Counted from the stretch's first letter, positions 25,687 to 35,299 are shown. The stretch is 64,000 bases of DNA from Mycobacterium simiae (GCF_010727605.1 NZ_AP022568.1:4898001-4962000); one strand, 5' to 3'. Program-made: numbers and translations. Notes: generated by a model not told the origin, from the letters alone.

Positions 25687-26397
25687 GGGCGGATTGCGCG
25701 GGGTGGTGAACCGCTCGGAGCGGTCGCGGCTCATCCAGGCCAGCAGCGCCACCACCCCGGCCGCGGCGAACGACGCAATGCCCAGCCAGACGCCGGCGCC
25801 GGTGAACGAGCGGGTGTTCGGGTCGGTGTAGCGGGCCTGGGCCGTCATTGTCGTCACCACGCCCGGTTTGAGCTTCCACGACACCGCGTCCGGGTCGATG
25901 CGGTCACCGTTGGTCGAGGTCACCGGGCCCGGAAAGGCGACGGTCACCTCGACGTCGGCGTCCGGATCGGTCAGCGAGGTCAGATCCGCGCGTCCTTCCA
26001 GGATCACCACATTGCCGTTGCGGCGCAGCGACAGGTTCATGCCTGCGGCGTCGGAGTTCATGTTGGCCAGCTGCGGCAATTCGGCGAATGTCAGATCAGA
26101 GAACACCGCCTGAGACCCCACGTAGCCGTCGCTGTCGTAGGTCGACACCGCCACCTTCTGGTTGAACGCCAGGTTGTTCGTGTCCAGCTGCGGCCCGGTG
26201 TCCTTGGGCGTTTTCGGCTTGGCCGCCGCGATGATTTCTCCGGAGACCAGGTCGTCGGGGGAGACGGTCAGTGACGCCCTGGCCCGCAGGCAACCGGTGG
26301 CTACCGGAACCAACAGCATCAGCATGGCGAGGGCGAGCACGCGGCGCCGGCGGGCGGTGAACCCGCGGGCTCGGCGTGGGGGAGAGCTGGCGCGCAC
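25675..26397 (-). CDS. lppM: Lipoprotein LppM
   Basis: 240 residues, orthologue of Rv2171, a surface protein linked to phagosome interference in M. tuberculosis. A twin-basic n-region and hydrophobic core end in the lipobox PVATGC. The mature part is beta-rich, then one C-terminal membrane helix (GVWLGIASFAAAGVVALLAWM) with a basic tail, so it is anchored at both ends. GTG start at 26397. Converges on the MTHFR-like gene and follows the GNAT gene on the same strand. Confidence 0.9.
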
Positions 26398-26427
26398 CAG
26401 GTCATCGTGCCAGATCGGGTGTGTCGG

Positions 26428-27048
26428 TTAGCCGTCGCCGGGCCGCTGCAGCGGCAGTGGGCGGCCCAAAATCGCGAATGCCCGTGGGTCACCGGCGAAG
26501 TGGTAGCGGCGGATGATGTCGGTGAAGCCGAGCCGGCGGTACAGCCGCCACGCGCGGTTGGCCTCGCCGCTGGTCTCCGGCGTGGACAGCAGGACGTTTC
26601 GTTCGCAGCGGCCGGCCAGCAGTCGGCGGGCCAGGGCTTCGCCGATGCCGCGGCCCTGGGCGCGGGGATGAATGTGCAGCTCGGTCAGCTCGAAATAGCT
26701 GTTCATCAGCCGGTCGATCTCTTCGGGCGGCAGGCCGCCGCGTTGCAGACCCAACACCACCTGCTGCTGCCACCATTGGCCGGGCGCCCCGGGGTAGCCG
26801 TAGGCGACACCGAGCAATGGCGCATTGGCCAGATCGGCCGCCGGCGGCGGCCCACCGTCGGGAGCCGCGTCGGCTTCCACGGCGGCGGCCGCCTGCCAGC
26901 CCCGGCGGCGGAGGTGTTCCAGCCACATCGCGGCGCGCTGGTTCTCGGTGCCCGCCGGATATCGCATCGCGTCGACATACACCTTGAGGGCGTCGGTGAG
27001 CCGGCGCTCCATATCGTCGCGCGGCAGATCGATGAGGAATATCGCCAA
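26428..27048 (-). CDS. GNAT-family N-acetyltransferase (Rv2170-type)
   Basis: 206 residues. The acetyl-CoA site is ELHIHPRAQGRGIGEALARRLL, the R/Q-x-x-G-x-G/A signature; ENRAWRLYRRLGF-like sequence (SGEANRAWRLYRRLGFTDI) closes the GNAT fold. The M. tuberculosis orthologue Rv2170 was reported to acetylate proteins such as isocitrate dehydrogenase. The TTG at 27048 starts the conserved MAIFLIDLP N-terminus. Followed by lppM 30 bp downstream. Confidence 0.88.
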   Translation of the reverse strand: MAIFLIDLPRDDMERRLTDALKVYVDAMRYPAGTENQRAAMWLEHLRRRGWQAAAAVEADAAPDGGPPPAADLANAPLLGVAYGYPGAPGQWWQQQVVLGLQRGGLPPEEIDRLMNSYFELTELHIHPRAQGRGIGEALARRLLAGRCERNVLLSTPETSGEANRAWRLYRRLGFTDIIRRYHFAGDPRAFAILGRPLPLQRPGDG

Positions 27049-27416
27049 TTCGCGGTGTCCTCTCGTCCCGATGATCGGGCCGCCCGCGTCGCTTTCCGGC
27101 GGTGCGGCGGCCCGGTGCCCGTATCGCCATTATCGGGCCGCAGGGCCGGTGGCTGGAGGTTGGTCTGGAGGTTAGTGGGGACAGTGAATAAGTGACGCGG
27201 TCTGGGTCGCCAAGGGTTCGGCAAGGATTCGGCACGCGGGGTGTAACACATCACCGTTGCCGCGCGATGATGGTGCGGAAGCAACGAAGATAGAATCGCG
27301 GCTGAACTAGTGGTACGGGTCAGATTGACCTCGTATCATTTGACTTAGTTGCCCGGACGACGGGCATCCGCGTGCTATCGATAGTTACGTGTCAGACTGT
27401 CGGCAAGGAGGGACGA
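27049..27416. other. Divergent intergenic region before the DUF3040 gene
   Basis: 368 bp without a supported gene. The part at 27300-27400 is AT-richer and likely holds promoters. It contains an inverted repeat GCCCG-GACGA-CGGGC at 27351-27365 and the 10-bp palindrome CTATCGATAG at 27375-27384. TTGACC at 27325-27330 and TTGACT at 27340-27345 are possible -35 boxes without a clear -10. AAGGAGGG at 27405-27412 serves the gene at 27417. Confidence 0.5.
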
Positions 27417-27812
27417 ATGCCACTCTCCGATCATGAGCAGCGGATGCTCGACCAGATCGAGAGCGCACTCTACGCCGAGGACCCCAAGTTCGCGTCGAGC
27501 GTACGGGGCGGCGGCTTTCGAGCACCCACGGCGCGACGTCGGCTGCAGGGTGCGGCATTGTTCGTCATCGGTCTGGCGATGCTGGTATCCGGTGTGGCTT
27601 TCAAGGCCACGATGATCGGAACCTTCCCGATTCTCAGTGTCGTTGGCTTCGTGGTGATGTTCGGTGGTGTGGTGTTCGCCATCACCGGGCCGCGGCTGTC
27701 CGGTCGGCCGGCTTCGTCCGGGCCCGTCCCGGGCGCCCGGCAGCGCCGGCCCAAGGGCGGCTCGTTCACCAGCCGGATGGAAGACCGCTTCCGGCGTCGC
27801 TTCGACGACTAG
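27417..27812 (+). CDS. DUF3040 small membrane protein
   Basis: 131 residues, orthologue of Rv2169c. MPLSDHEQRMLDQIESALYAEDPKFASSV is the family's cytosolic N-terminus; two membrane helices follow (LQGAALFVIGLAMLVSGVAF and FPILSVVGFVVMFGGVVFAI), then a basic tail. Function unknown; often found beside the dcw cluster in actinobacteria. ATG 27417 has AAGGAGGG upstream. A strong terminator comes directly after it. Confidence 0.92.
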   Translation: MPLSDHEQRMLDQIESALYAEDPKFASSVRGGGFRAPTARRRLQGAALFVIGLAMLVSGVAFKATMIGTFPILSVVGFVVMFGGVVFAITGPRLSGRPASSGPVPGARQRRPKGGSFTSRMEDRFRRRFDD

Positions 27813-27822
27813 CAACCACTTC

Positions 27823-27857
27823 CTAAGGGGCAGCCGCACGGTTGCCCCTTAGTTTTG
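27823..27857 (+). terminator. Intrinsic terminator after the DUF3040 gene
   Basis: CTAAGGGGCA (27823-27832) pairs with TGCCCCTTAG (27843-27852), a 10-bp perfect stem with a 10-nt loop that can pair further (CCG/CGG), followed by TTTT. One of the few hairpins in the window with a T-run. It separates this gene from the mraZ operon. Confidence 0.75.
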
Positions 27858-28180
27858 CGCCGGCCGCGCCCGAATTGCGTTGCGCGCGGGCCGGTTACCG
27901 CACACCGATGGGCGTCGCGCAGCGTCGAGTCCGTTCCGACGCCAAATTGAGCCGCAATCGAGGCGCACACGCTGGCTGCGTCCCTACTGGGCCCCCCACT
28001 GGGCCCCACTCGGCCCCTCCAAGGCGCCCCACCTTCCCCCACCGCCCGGGTCAGGCCGTCTGACGTGCGTTTTTAGCGGTCGGGCCGCAGTCGCCGGTGC
28101 GACACCCCGGACGCGGCCGGCTCCTTCTGCCGGCGCGACGTGGCAAATAGTCGACGAAACACCCCGACGACACCTCGTTT
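27858..28180. other. Intergenic region between DUF3040 gene and the mraZ box
   Basis: About 320 bp. No reading frame looks coding: products are Pro/Arg-rich and without a ribosome site. A C-rich tract with repeated GGGCCCC-like words lies at 27988-28045. In M. tuberculosis H37Rv an IS6110 copy sits in this interval; no trace of transposase or terminal repeats is visible here. The mraZ promoter is probably in the right-hand part. Confidence 0.5.
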
Positions 28181-28220
28181 ATGGGGAGAAGTGGGGGATT
28201 GTGGGGTATGGTGGCTGAAG
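28181..28220 (+). promoter_or_regulatory. Probable MraZ-binding box (four TGG repeats, 10-bp period)
   Basis: Consecutive 10-mers begin ATGGGGAGAA (28181), GTGGGGGATT (28191), GTGGGGTATG (28201) and GTGGCTGAAG (28211): TGG recurs every 10 bp, on one face of the helix. E. coli MraZ binds spaced TGGG repeats before mraZ and represses its own dcw operon; the pattern here matches that logic. The box lies 43-83 bp before the mraZ start. Binding is an inference. Confidence 0.65.
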
Positions 28221-28263
28221 TGTTTGGGCGAGCCGAGAAACGGCCTCGACGGGAGGTGAGCTG

Positions 28264-28695
28264 GTGTTTCTCGGCACCTACACGCCCAAACTCGACGACA
28301 AGGGGCGATTGACGTTGCCCGCCAAGTTCCGCGACGCGCTGGCAGGGGGGTTGATGGTCACCAAGAGCCAAGACCACAGCCTCGCCGTCTATCCGCGGGC
28401 GGAATTCGAGCAGCTAGCTCGCCGGGCGAGCAAAACGTCTCGAAGCAATCCGGAAGCCAGGGCGTTCCTGCGCAATCTGGCCGCCGGCACCGATGAGCAG
28501 CATCCCGATGCCCAAGGCCGCATCACCTTGTCGGCCGACCACCGCCGCTACGCGAACCTCTCCAAGGACTGCGTAGTGATCGGGGCGGTCGACTACCTCG
28601 AAATTTGGGATGCCCAAGCCTGGCAGGACTACCAGCAAACGCACGAAGAGAACTTCTCCGCGGCCAGCGATGAAGCACTCGGCGACATCATCTGA
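28264..28695 (+). CDS. mraZ: Transcriptional regulator MraZ
   Basis: 143 residues, two SpoVT-AbrB-like repeats: [25 protein letters not shown] and [24 protein letters not shown], each with the conserved D-x-K/Q-G-R core. Forms a ring that binds DNA and represses the dcw operon. GTG start 28264 with GGGAGGTGAG before it. First gene of the cluster; rsmH overlaps its end. Confidence 0.96.
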   Translation: MFLGTYTPKLDDKGRLTLPAKFRDALAGGLMVTKSQDHSLAVYPRAEFEQLARRASKTSRSNPEARAFLRNLAAGTDEQHPDAQGRITLSADHRRYANLSKDCVVIGAVDYLEIWDAQAWQDYQQTHEENFSAASDEALGDII

Positions 28696-29905
28696 GGCGC
28701 ATGCCCGTGCATCGTGGCCTCTGCCCGAACCGACCCTGGCGTACTTCCCCAACGCCTGGTTCGTAGTTTCGGACAGGGACCTCGGTGCAGGGGCGCGTCC
28801 TTCCTCAGTTCTGCGGGCCGGCCCGCGTTTTGACGAGTCCCTCCGGATGCGGGGAGGTGGTGCGGTGGCCGACGAGCCAGATGATCTGGGGCCGAACCGG
28901 TTCGGGCATGTGCCCGTGCTGCTGCAGCGCTGCGTCGAGCTGCTCACTCCGGCGTTGACCCGCCGGCACCCCGACGGAACCGGCGCAGTGCTGGTCGACG
29001 CCACCCTCGGCGCGGGCGGGCACGCGCAGCGCTTCCTGGCCGAACTGCCGGGGCTGCGGTTGATCGGGATCGATCGAGACCCCGCCGCGCTGCAAATCAG
29101 CCGTGACCGGCTGGCACCGTTCGCCGATCGGATCACGCTGGTACACGCACGCTATGACGGCCTGGCCGACGCCTTGGTCGAATCCGGTTACGCCGCAGAC
29201 GGATCGGTCGACGGTGTGCTGTTCGATCTGGGCGTGTCCTCGATGCAGCTGGACCGTGCCGAGCGGGGCTTCGCCTACGCCCAGGACGCCCCGCTGGACA
29301 TGCGGATGGATCCGACAGCCGCCCTGACCGCCGCCGACATCGTCAACACCTACGACGAGGCCGAGCTGGCGAACATCTTGCACCGCTACGGCGAGGAGCG
29401 GTTCGCGCGTCGCATCGCGGCCCGCATTGTCCGCCGGCGGGTCCACACCCCGTTCACCTCCACCGCCGAACTGGTGGCGCTGCTCTACGACGCGATCCCG
29501 GCCGCGGCCCGACGCACCGGCGGTCATCCGGCCAAGCGCACCTTCCAGGCGCTGCGCGTCGCGGTCAACGACGAGCTGAACACGCTGCGCCGGGCGCTTC
29601 CGGCCGCGCTGGACGCGTTGCGGATCGGCGGCCGGATCGCGGCGATGTCCTACCAGTCGTTGGAAGACCGGATCGTCAAACGCGCATTTGCCGACGCGAC
29701 CGCCTCGCGCACGCCGGTGGATCTCCCGGTCGAGCTGCCGGGGGCTGGCCCACGCTTCGCCACGCTGACCCGCGGCGCCGAACGCGCCGATGCCGACGAA
29801 ATCGACCGGAACCCTCGCAGTGCTGCCGTGCGACTACGGGCCTTGCAGCGGCTGCGGCGCGAGGGACAACCACCGCAGCGGGTGACCGAGAAGGGCGACT
29901 CATGA
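28670..29905 (+). CDS. rsmH: 16S rRNA (cytosine-1402-N4)-methyltransferase
   Basis: 411 residues from ATG 28670. N4-methylates C1402 in the ribosomal P site. The SAM motif [27 protein letters not shown], and [12 protein letters not shown] are canonical. An extra ~65 residues precede the usual [13 protein letters not shown] start; part of it, [20 protein letters not shown], is also found in the M. tuberculosis protein as I recall, so it is probably translated. A GTG at 28865 with GGGGAGG before it could start a standard-length form. Overlaps mraZ by 26 bp and the next gene as ATGA. Confidence 0.9.
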   Translation: MKHSATSSEAHARASWPLPEPTLAYFPNAWFVVSDRDLGAGARPSSVLRAGPRFDESLRMRGGGAVADEPDDLGPNRFGHVPVLLQRCVELLTPALTRRHPDGTGAVLVDATLGAGGHAQRFLAELPGLRLIGIDRDPAALQISRDRLAPFADRITLVHARYDGLADALVESGYAADGSVDGVLFDLGVSSMQLDRAERGFAYAQDAPLDMRMDPTAALTAADIVNTYDEAELANILHRYGEERFARRIAARIVRRRVHTPFTSTAELVALLYDAIPAAARRTGGHPAKRTFQALRVAVNDELNTLRRALPAALDALRIGGRIAAMSYQSLEDRIVKRAFADATASRTPVDLPVELPGAGPRFATLTRGAERADADEIDRNPRSAAVRLRALQRLRREGQPPQRVTEKGDS

Positions 29906-31230
29906 GAGCGAAAGCCAAGCGCGAGGCGCCAAAACGCCGGGGCGGCAACGCCCGTCGCGGCGGGCGGGATGGCGCGGTCCGTACCGGCAGGCGCGGCGCG
30001 GCGGACTCGACTGCCCGTCGTACCCGGCCGACGCAGGGTTCGGCGGCCGGCCGCGAGGCGCGCTCGGCCAAGTCCGGACCACAGACCAGCCCGCATGCCC
30101 GGCCCGTCCAGCGCCCGGCGCGGCCGACCAGCACCAGACAGGCCAAGGCGCGGGCCAAGGCCAGAAAAGCCAAGGCGCCCAGGGTTGTTCGGCCGCGCCT
30201 GACGGAACGGTTGGCTCTCCGGCTGACCTCGGTCGACCTGCGACCGCAGACGCTGCTGGCCAAAGTTCCTTTCGTGGTGCTGGTTATCGGCGCCCTGGGT
30301 GCCGGGTTGGCGCTGACGTTGTGGTTGTCCACCGACTCCGCCGAGCGGTCCTACCAGTTGAGTGCTGCCCGCGAGAAGACGCGCCTGCTGCAGCAACAAA
30401 AGGAGGCGCTGGAGCGCGACGTCCGCGAGGCGGAGGCCGCGCCGGCGCTGGCCGAGGCGGCCCGTAAACAGGGCATGATCCCGACCCGCGATACCGCCCA
30501 CCTGGTTCAGGACCCTGAGGGTAACTGGGTGGTGGTCGGCACACCTAAACCTGCCGACGGTGTGCCCCCGCCGCCGCTGAACACAAAGCTGCCCGAAGAA
30601 GGGCCACCGTCGCCGAAACCGGCGGCGCCAGCGGAGGTCCCGGTGCGGGTGCAACCGGATCCGGGAGCGGCGCTGGTGCCCGGCCGTAGCAGTGGGCCGG
30701 AGGCGCTGCTGCGGGCACCGGACGGCTCGACGACGGTGGGCGGCCAGCATCTGCCGGCCGCGCCGCCCGTGCCCGGTGCGCCGGGCGGTCCGATCGCGGG
30801 CCAGTTCCCGGGTATGCCCGCCACCCCGGGTCTTCCGGCGCCAGGCGTTCCGGCACCAGGACTGCCGGTGCCCGGGCTCCCGGCGCCAGGCGTTCCGGCA
30901 CCAGGACTGCCGGTGCCCGGGCTCCCGGCGCCAGGCGTTCCGGCGCAAGGCGTTCCGGCGCAGGCGTGGCCCACGCCGGGGCTGCCGATGCCGGCCATGC
31001 CCGCCCCCGCCGCTCCTGTGCCCGCCGAGGTGCCGATCCCGATCGCCGGGATGCCGCCCGCGCCCGCCCCCGCCCCGCTACCGGCGGAGGTACCCGTCCC
31101 GGTGCAACCGGGTCCCGGACCGCAGGCCGGCGTCCCCGTCCTGCCCGGACTGCCGGGACCGGCGATCACGGCGCCGGTCGCACCGCCCGCCGGTGCGGGC
31201 CCCGTTGTGGCCCCAGGTGCCCCCCGGTGA
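29902..31230 (+). CDS. FtsL-like divisome membrane protein with Pro-rich tail (Rv2164c-type)
   Basis: 442 residues. A very basic N-terminal region (~110 residues, Arg/Lys/Ala) is followed by a single membrane helix ([21 protein letters not shown]), a coiled coil ([23 protein letters not shown]) and a long Pro/Ala/Gly tail outside the membrane. Position between rsmH and pbpB and the topology match FtsL, which bridges FtsQ and the FtsW/PbpB synthase; sequence similarity to classical FtsL is low. The tail holds in-frame 45-bp tandem repeats. ATGA overlap upstream, GTGA overlap with pbpB. Confidence 0.86.
   Translation: MRAKAKREAPKRRGGNARRGGRDGAVRTGRRGAADSTARRTRPTQGSAAGREARSAKSGPQTSPHARPVQRPARPTSTRQAKARAKARKAKAPRVVRPRLTERLALRLTSVDLRPQTLLAKVPFVVLVIGALGAGLALTLWLSTDSAERSYQLSAAREKTRLLQQQKEALERDVREAEAAPALAEAARKQGMIPTRDTAHLVQDPEGNWVVVGTPKPADGVPPPPLNTKLPEEGPPSPKPAAPAEVPVRVQPDPGAALVPGRSSGPEALLRAPDGSTTVGGQHLPAAPPVPGAPGGPIAGQFPGMPATPGLPAPGVPAPGLPVPGLPAPGVPAPGLPVPGLPAPGVPAQGVPAQAWPTPGLPMPAMPAPAAPVPAEVPIPIAGMPPAPAPAPLPAEVPVPVQPGPGPQAGVPVLPGLPGPAITAPVAPPAGAGPVVAPGAPR
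30835..30960 (+). repeat. In-frame 45-bp tandem repeat in the FtsL-like gene
   Basis: The unit starts CCGGCGCCAGGCGTTCC and recurs at 30835, 30880 and 30925; the third copy is partial and then diverges. It encodes the 15-residue unit [15 protein letters not shown], so copy number changes keep the frame. Typical of slippage-prone Pro-rich tails. Confidence 0.85.
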
Positions 31231-33272
31231 GTCGCGGCGAGGACGGCCGCAGCCGCCGGCCCGGCAAGGCCGGCGCCGCGCGTCGCGGCCCCGGGATCCG
31301 GCAATCGAACCGCCCAGCCAAGCCGGAGAAGGCGCAACAGGCCCGGAAGGCCCAGCAACCCAAGGCTTCCCGCAAGGACAAGAAGTCCAGCGCGCCGGGC
31401 AAGCCAGAGGCCGTGCTCGGCCATTCGGCCCGCCAGCGGCGCACCCGGGCGGTCGTCGAAGCCACCACGCGTAGCACCTCCTTCCTCTTCCGGCATCGAG
31501 TCGGCTACGCGGTCATCCTGGTGATGATGCTGGTGGCCGGGGCGCAGCTGTTCGTCCTGCAGGTCACCGACGCAGCGACACTGCGCGCCCAGGCCGCGGG
31601 GCAGCTCAAGGTCACCGACGTCTCAAAAGCCATCCGCGGCAGCATTATTGACCGCAACAACCAGCAGCTGGCGTTCACCATCGAGTCGCGGGCCTTGACC
31701 TTTCAGCCGAAGCGAATCCGCCAGCAGCTGGAGGACGCCAGGAAGAAGAACCCGGATGCACCCGATCCGCAGGCGCGACTGCGGGACATCGCCAAAGAGG
31801 TGGCGACGCGACTGAACAACAAGCCGGACTACGCGACCGTGCTCAAGAAGCTGCAAACCGACGACAACTTCGTCTACTTGGCGCGTGCCGTCGATCCGGC
31901 CATTGCCAGTGCCATCTCGGACAAGTACCCGGAGGTCGGCTCCGAGCGGCAGGATCTGCGCCAATATCCGGGCGGATCGCTCGCGGCCAACATTGTCGGC
32001 GGCATCGACTGGGACGGCCACGGCTTGCTCGGCCTCGAGGACAGCATGGACTCGGTGCTGTCCGGCACCGACGGCTCGATCACTTACGATCGCGGGTCCG
32101 ACGGCGTGGTCATCCCCGGCAGTTACCGCAATCGGCACAAGGCGGTCAACGGGTCCACCGTGCAGCTCACGATTGACAACGACATCCAGTTCTACGTGCA
32201 GCAGCAGGTCCAGCAAGCCAAAAATCTGTCCGGGGCACATGATGTTTCGGCCGTCGTCCTGGACGCCAAGACGGGTGAAGTGCTGGCTATGGCCAACGAC
32301 AACACCTTCGACCCGTCCCAGGACATCGGTCGTCAGGGCGACCGGCAACTGGGCAACCTGCCGGTGTCCTCGCCATTCGAGCCGGGCTCGGTGAACAAGA
32401 TCGTCACCGCGTCGTCGGTCATCGAATACGGCCTGAGCAATCCGGACGAGGTGCTGCAGGTCCCGGGCTCGATCAACATGGGCGGTGTCAACGTGCACGA
32501 CGCCTGGGACCACGGCGTGATGCCTTACACCACCACCGGCGTGTTCGGGAAGTCCTCGAACGTCGGCACTCTGATGCTGGCGCAACGCGTTGGTCCGGAA
32601 CGGTTTTACGACATGGTCCGCAAATTTGGGCTGGGGCAGCGCACCAACGTCGGACTGCCCGGTGAGAGCGCCGGCCTGGTACCGCCGATCGACCAGTGGT
32701 CGGGCAGCACCTTCTCGAACCTGCCTATCGGGCAAGGTCTTTCGATGACCCTGCTGCAGATGACGGACATGTACCAGGCCATCGCCAACGACGGGGTGCG
32801 CATCCCGCCGCGCATCATCAAGGCCACCGTCGCGGCCGACGGCACCCGCACCGAAGAGCCGCGCCCCGAGGGGGTGCGGGTCGTCTCGCCGCAGACCGCG
32901 CAGACCGTTCGGCAGATGCTGCGCGCCGTCGTGCAACACGACCCGATGGGCTACCAGCAGGGCACCGGACCCGCGGCGGCGGTGCCCGGCTACCAAATGG
33001 CCGGCAAAACCGGTACCGCCCAGCAGATCAACCCGGGCTGCGGCTGCTACTTCGACGACGTCTACTGGATCACCTTTGCCGGGATGGCCACCGTCGACAA
33101 TCCGCGCTACGTGATCGGAATCATGATGGATAACCCGGAGCGCAACGCCGACGGCACGCCCGGGCACTCGGCCGCCCCGCTGTTCCACAACATCGCGGGC
33201 TGGCTGATGCAGCGAGAGAACGTCCCGCTCTCACCTGACCCCGGGCCGCCGCTGACCTTGCAGGTGACCTGA
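31227..33272 (+). CDS. pbpB: Division-specific class B penicillin-binding protein (FtsI/PBP3)
   Basis: 681 residues, orthologue of Rv2163c. Cross-links septal peptidoglycan outside the membrane with FtsW. A basic cytosolic N-terminus, one membrane helix (VGYAVILVMMLVAGAQLFVLQ), the dimerisation domain starting RGSIIDRNNQQLA, then the transpeptidase with SVNK (Ser388), SSN (443-445) and KTGTA (Lys594). The GTG at 31227 overlaps the upstream stop as GTGA; the frame is open to 30966 but that stretch is the other frame of the Pro-rich tail. Last gene of the first dcw block; a non-dcw cassette follows. Confidence 0.96.
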   Translation: MSRGEDGRSRRPGKAGAARRGPGIRQSNRPAKPEKAQQARKAQQPKASRKDKKSSAPGKPEAVLGHSARQRRTRAVVEATTRSTSFLFRHRVGYAVILVMMLVAGAQLFVLQVTDAATLRAQAAGQLKVTDVSKAIRGSIIDRNNQQLAFTIESRALTFQPKRIRQQLEDARKKNPDAPDPQARLRDIAKEVATRLNNKPDYATVLKKLQTDDNFVYLARAVDPAIASAISDKYPEVGSERQDLRQYPGGSLAANIVGGIDWDGHGLLGLEDSMDSVLSGTDGSITYDRGSDGVVIPGSYRNRHKAVNGSTVQLTIDNDIQFYVQQQVQQAKNLSGAHDVSAVVLDAKTGEVLAMANDNTFDPSQDIGRQGDRQLGNLPVSSPFEPGSVNKIVTASSVIEYGLSNPDEVLQVPGSINMGGVNVHDAWDHGVMPYTTTGVFGKSSNVGTLMLAQRVGPERFYDMVRKFGLGQRTNVGLPGESAGLVPPIDQWSGSTFSNLPIGQGLSMTLLQMTDMYQAIANDGVRIPPRIIKATVAADGTRTEEPRPEGVRVVSPQTAQTVRQMLRAVVQHDPMGYQQGTGPAAAVPGYQMAGKTGTAQQINPGCGCYFDDVYWITFAGMATVDNPRYVIGIMMDNPERNADGTPGHSAAPLFHNIAGWLMQRENVPLSPDPGPPLTLQVT

Positions 33273-33442
33273 GCGCGCGCGACGGTGCTAGCGTCGGAGT
33301 CGATAGCGTCTAGGGTTCCGGCGTGAACGCGTGACTGGTCCGAGCGACGCCACTGCAGCTTCCGAAGAGCTGCGGTCATCTGAACGGACAAAAGCCTGGA
33401 GGATCTCCGGCGGCGCGCCGCGCGTCGCCGAGAAGGTCCGCC

Positions 33443-34171
33443 ATGCTTGCCACAGCTGTCCTGTTCCTCGTTGCACTCGCCGCCGGGGCCCTCGGCGGGC
33501 TGGTGGGCACCGGATCGTCGTTGGTGCTGTTGCCGATCCTGGTGAGCATGTACGGCCCACGGGTCGCCGTGCCGGTGATGGGCATCGCGGCGGTGATGGC
33601 CAACGTGGGCCGGGTTGCCGCCTGGTGGCGACAGATTCGGTGGCGGCCCGTGCTCGCCTATGCCTTGCCCGGCACACCCGCGGCCGTCGTGGGCGCCCAT
33701 ACCTTGCTGACGATCTCGCAGACCGTGGTCGACGGCGTGCTCGCCGCGTTCTTCCTCGCCATGGTGCCGGTGCGAAGGATCGTGGCGGCCCGCCGGTGGC
33801 GGGTACGGCTGTGGCAGCTGAGCGTTGCGGGGGTGATCATCGGCTTTCTCACCGGGATGATCCTGTCGACCGGCCCGCTGAGCGTCCCGGTGTTCACTGG
33901 CTACGGCCTTTCCGGCGGCGCCTTCCTGGGTTGCGAAGCGGCCAGCGCGCTGGTGCTCTATCTCGGCAAGATGGCCACCTTCGGTCAGTTGGGTGCACTC
34001 ACCGGCTCCGTCGTGGTGCGCGGACTGGCCATCGGGGCGGCGCTGATGATCGGGCCGTTCCTGGCCCGCAGGCTGGTGCGCCGTGTGCAACCGCACACCT
34101 ACGCGTTGTTGATCGACCTGGTCTTGCTCACCGCCGCGGCCGGCATGGTGGTCGCGACGTGGTCAACCTGA
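33443..34171 (+). CDS. TauE/SafE-family membrane transporter
   Basis: 242 residues with about seven to eight hydrophobic helices in the two-half layout of TauE/SafE anion exporters; ALGGLVGTGSSLVLLPILV in the first half and LTGMILSTGPLSVPVFTGYGLSGGAFLG in the second are the paired signature loops. Family members move sulfite, sulfonates or other small organic anions. ATG 33443. Inserted between pbpB and murE, 170 bp after pbpB; its last 9 bp overlap the convergent monooxygenase. Not at this site in M. tuberculosis. Confidence 0.85.
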   Translation: MLATAVLFLVALAAGALGGLVGTGSSLVLLPILVSMYGPRVAVPVMGIAAVMANVGRVAAWWRQIRWRPVLAYALPGTPAAVVGAHTLLTISQTVVDGVLAAFFLAMVPVRRIVAARRWRVRLWQLSVAGVIIGFLTGMILSTGPLSVPVFTGYGLSGGAFLGCEAASALVLYLGKMATFGQLGALTGSVVVRGLAIGAALMIGPFLARRLVRRVQPHTYALLIDLVLLTAAAGMVVATWST

Positions 34172-35275
34172 CGACTGGGTTCGAAATGCGCGGTTGCGGG
34201 CGTCGATCTCGTCCTGGATGCGCGGTACCAAGCGGTCACCGCCGGGTGCCGCGGTGGCCTGGCAGCGGACGGCGTGCGGGCGCTGGTTGTGCTCGTATTG
34301 CTGCCATGCCCGGTCCAGGTCGCCGGGGTTGTCGCGCAATGCCTGGGCCAAAAACCAGGTGCCGGTCAGGGCCAGGCTGGTGCCGCGTCCCGAGAGGCTG
34401 GACGCGCAGTGCGCGGCGTCGCCGACCAGGACGATGCGACCGCGGTGCCAGGCGGGCATGTCGATCTGGCTGACCGAGTCGAAATACAGTTCGGGGTCCC
34501 GGATTGCCGCCTCGATCAGCTCGGGGACCCGCCACGCGTCATGGCCGGCGAAGGCATCGGCCAGGATCCGCTTCTGGGCGGCCAGATCGTGGTAGTCGTA
34601 GTCGATCCAGCCGGACCGAAACATGAAGACGGCCAACGCCTGGTCGTGGTAGGCGGCGATGCCGGCGAGGTGGCCGGGGAAGTTGTACATCGGGTTGATG
34701 CGTCCCTGCGGGGCATAATCGGGCAGCGCGGCCAGCGCGACGTAGAAGCCGAGATGGCGCAGGAACTGCCGTTCGGGGCCGAAGGCGAGCCGGCGGACCG
34801 CGGAGTGCAGCCCGTCGGCGCCGACGACCAGGTCGTAACGATCGCGGTCGCCCGAGGCGAACACGACGTCGACTCCGGCGCCAAAGTCGTCGAGCGCGGC
34901 GATGGACTGCTCGAAGCGCAGCTGTGCCGACGACCCGAGGTGCTCGTACAGGATGCGGGTGAGATCTTCGCGGGGGATTTCGATGTCGTCGGCCGAGTCG
35001 TTGATCTCCTCGAGCGGTGGTTCGGCCACGACCGCGCCGGTCCGGTCGACGAACTGCACGCGTTCGGTCATGTCGACCCGGCGGTCCAGGATCTCGGCGA
35101 GCACACCCATCTTTTCGGCAATGCCGATGGCGACGTCGCCCCGAATATCGATGGGGGAGCCGTTGACCCGCAGATGGTTGGCGCGCTCGACGATGGTGAC
35201 GTCGTGGCCGTCGGCGCCCAGGTCGATCCCCGCGCTCAGGCCCGCGATTCCTGCGCCAGAGACAAGGATGCGCAT
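34163..35275 (-). CDS. FAD-dependent aromatic monooxygenase (group A)
   Basis: 370 residues. ILVSGAGIAGLSAGIDL (about 3-19) is the dinucleotide-binding motif, YDLVVGADGLHSAVRRLAFG the DG motif, and GRIVLVGDAAHCASSLSGRGTSLALTG the GD motif, as in hydroxylases of phenolic acids or tetracycline-type drugs. ATG 35275 is chosen because AAAGGGG lies 8 bp before it; a GTG at 35284 is possible. Divergent from a TetR regulator with a palindrome in between, the common layout of an inducible detoxification enzyme. Confidence 0.88.
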   Translation of the reverse strand: MRILVSGAGIAGLSAGIDLGADGHDVTIVERANHLRVNGSPIDIRGDVAIGIAEKMGVLAEILDRRVDMTERVQFVDRTGAVVAEPPLEEINDSADDIEIPREDLTRILYEHLGSSAQLRFEQSIAALDDFGAGVDVVFASGDRDRYDLVVGADGLHSAVRRLAFGPERQFLRHLGFYVALAALPDYAPQGRINPMYNFPGHLAGIAAYHDQALAVFMFRSGWIDYDYHDLAAQKRILADAFAGHDAWRVPELIEAAIRDPELYFDSVSQIDMPAWHRGRIVLVGDAAHCASSLSGRGTSLALTGTWFLAQALRDNPGDLDRAWQQYEHNQRPHAVRCQATAAPGGDRLVPRIQDEIDARNRAFRTQSSG

Positions 35276-35299
35276 CGAATCCACCCCTTTCGGCTGTTA

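Noticed and set aside
27813..28263. Insertion-sequence remnant before mraZ, by analogy with IS6110 in H37Rv
   Set aside because: No inverted repeats or transposase fragments are visible.
30835..30960. Repeat considered as CRISPR
   Set aside because: Repeats are contiguous without spacers and encode an in-frame Pro-rich tail.
30966..31226. Upstream start for pbpB
   Set aside because: The 87 extra residues are a shifted reading of the Pro-rich tail of the preceding gene; GTG 31227 with GTGA overlap is preferred.
31623..33188. Long minus-strand frame opposite pbpB (521 codons)
   Set aside because: Composition (Val/His/Arg-rich) is typical of an antisense shadow in GC-rich DNA; no domain, no ribosome site.
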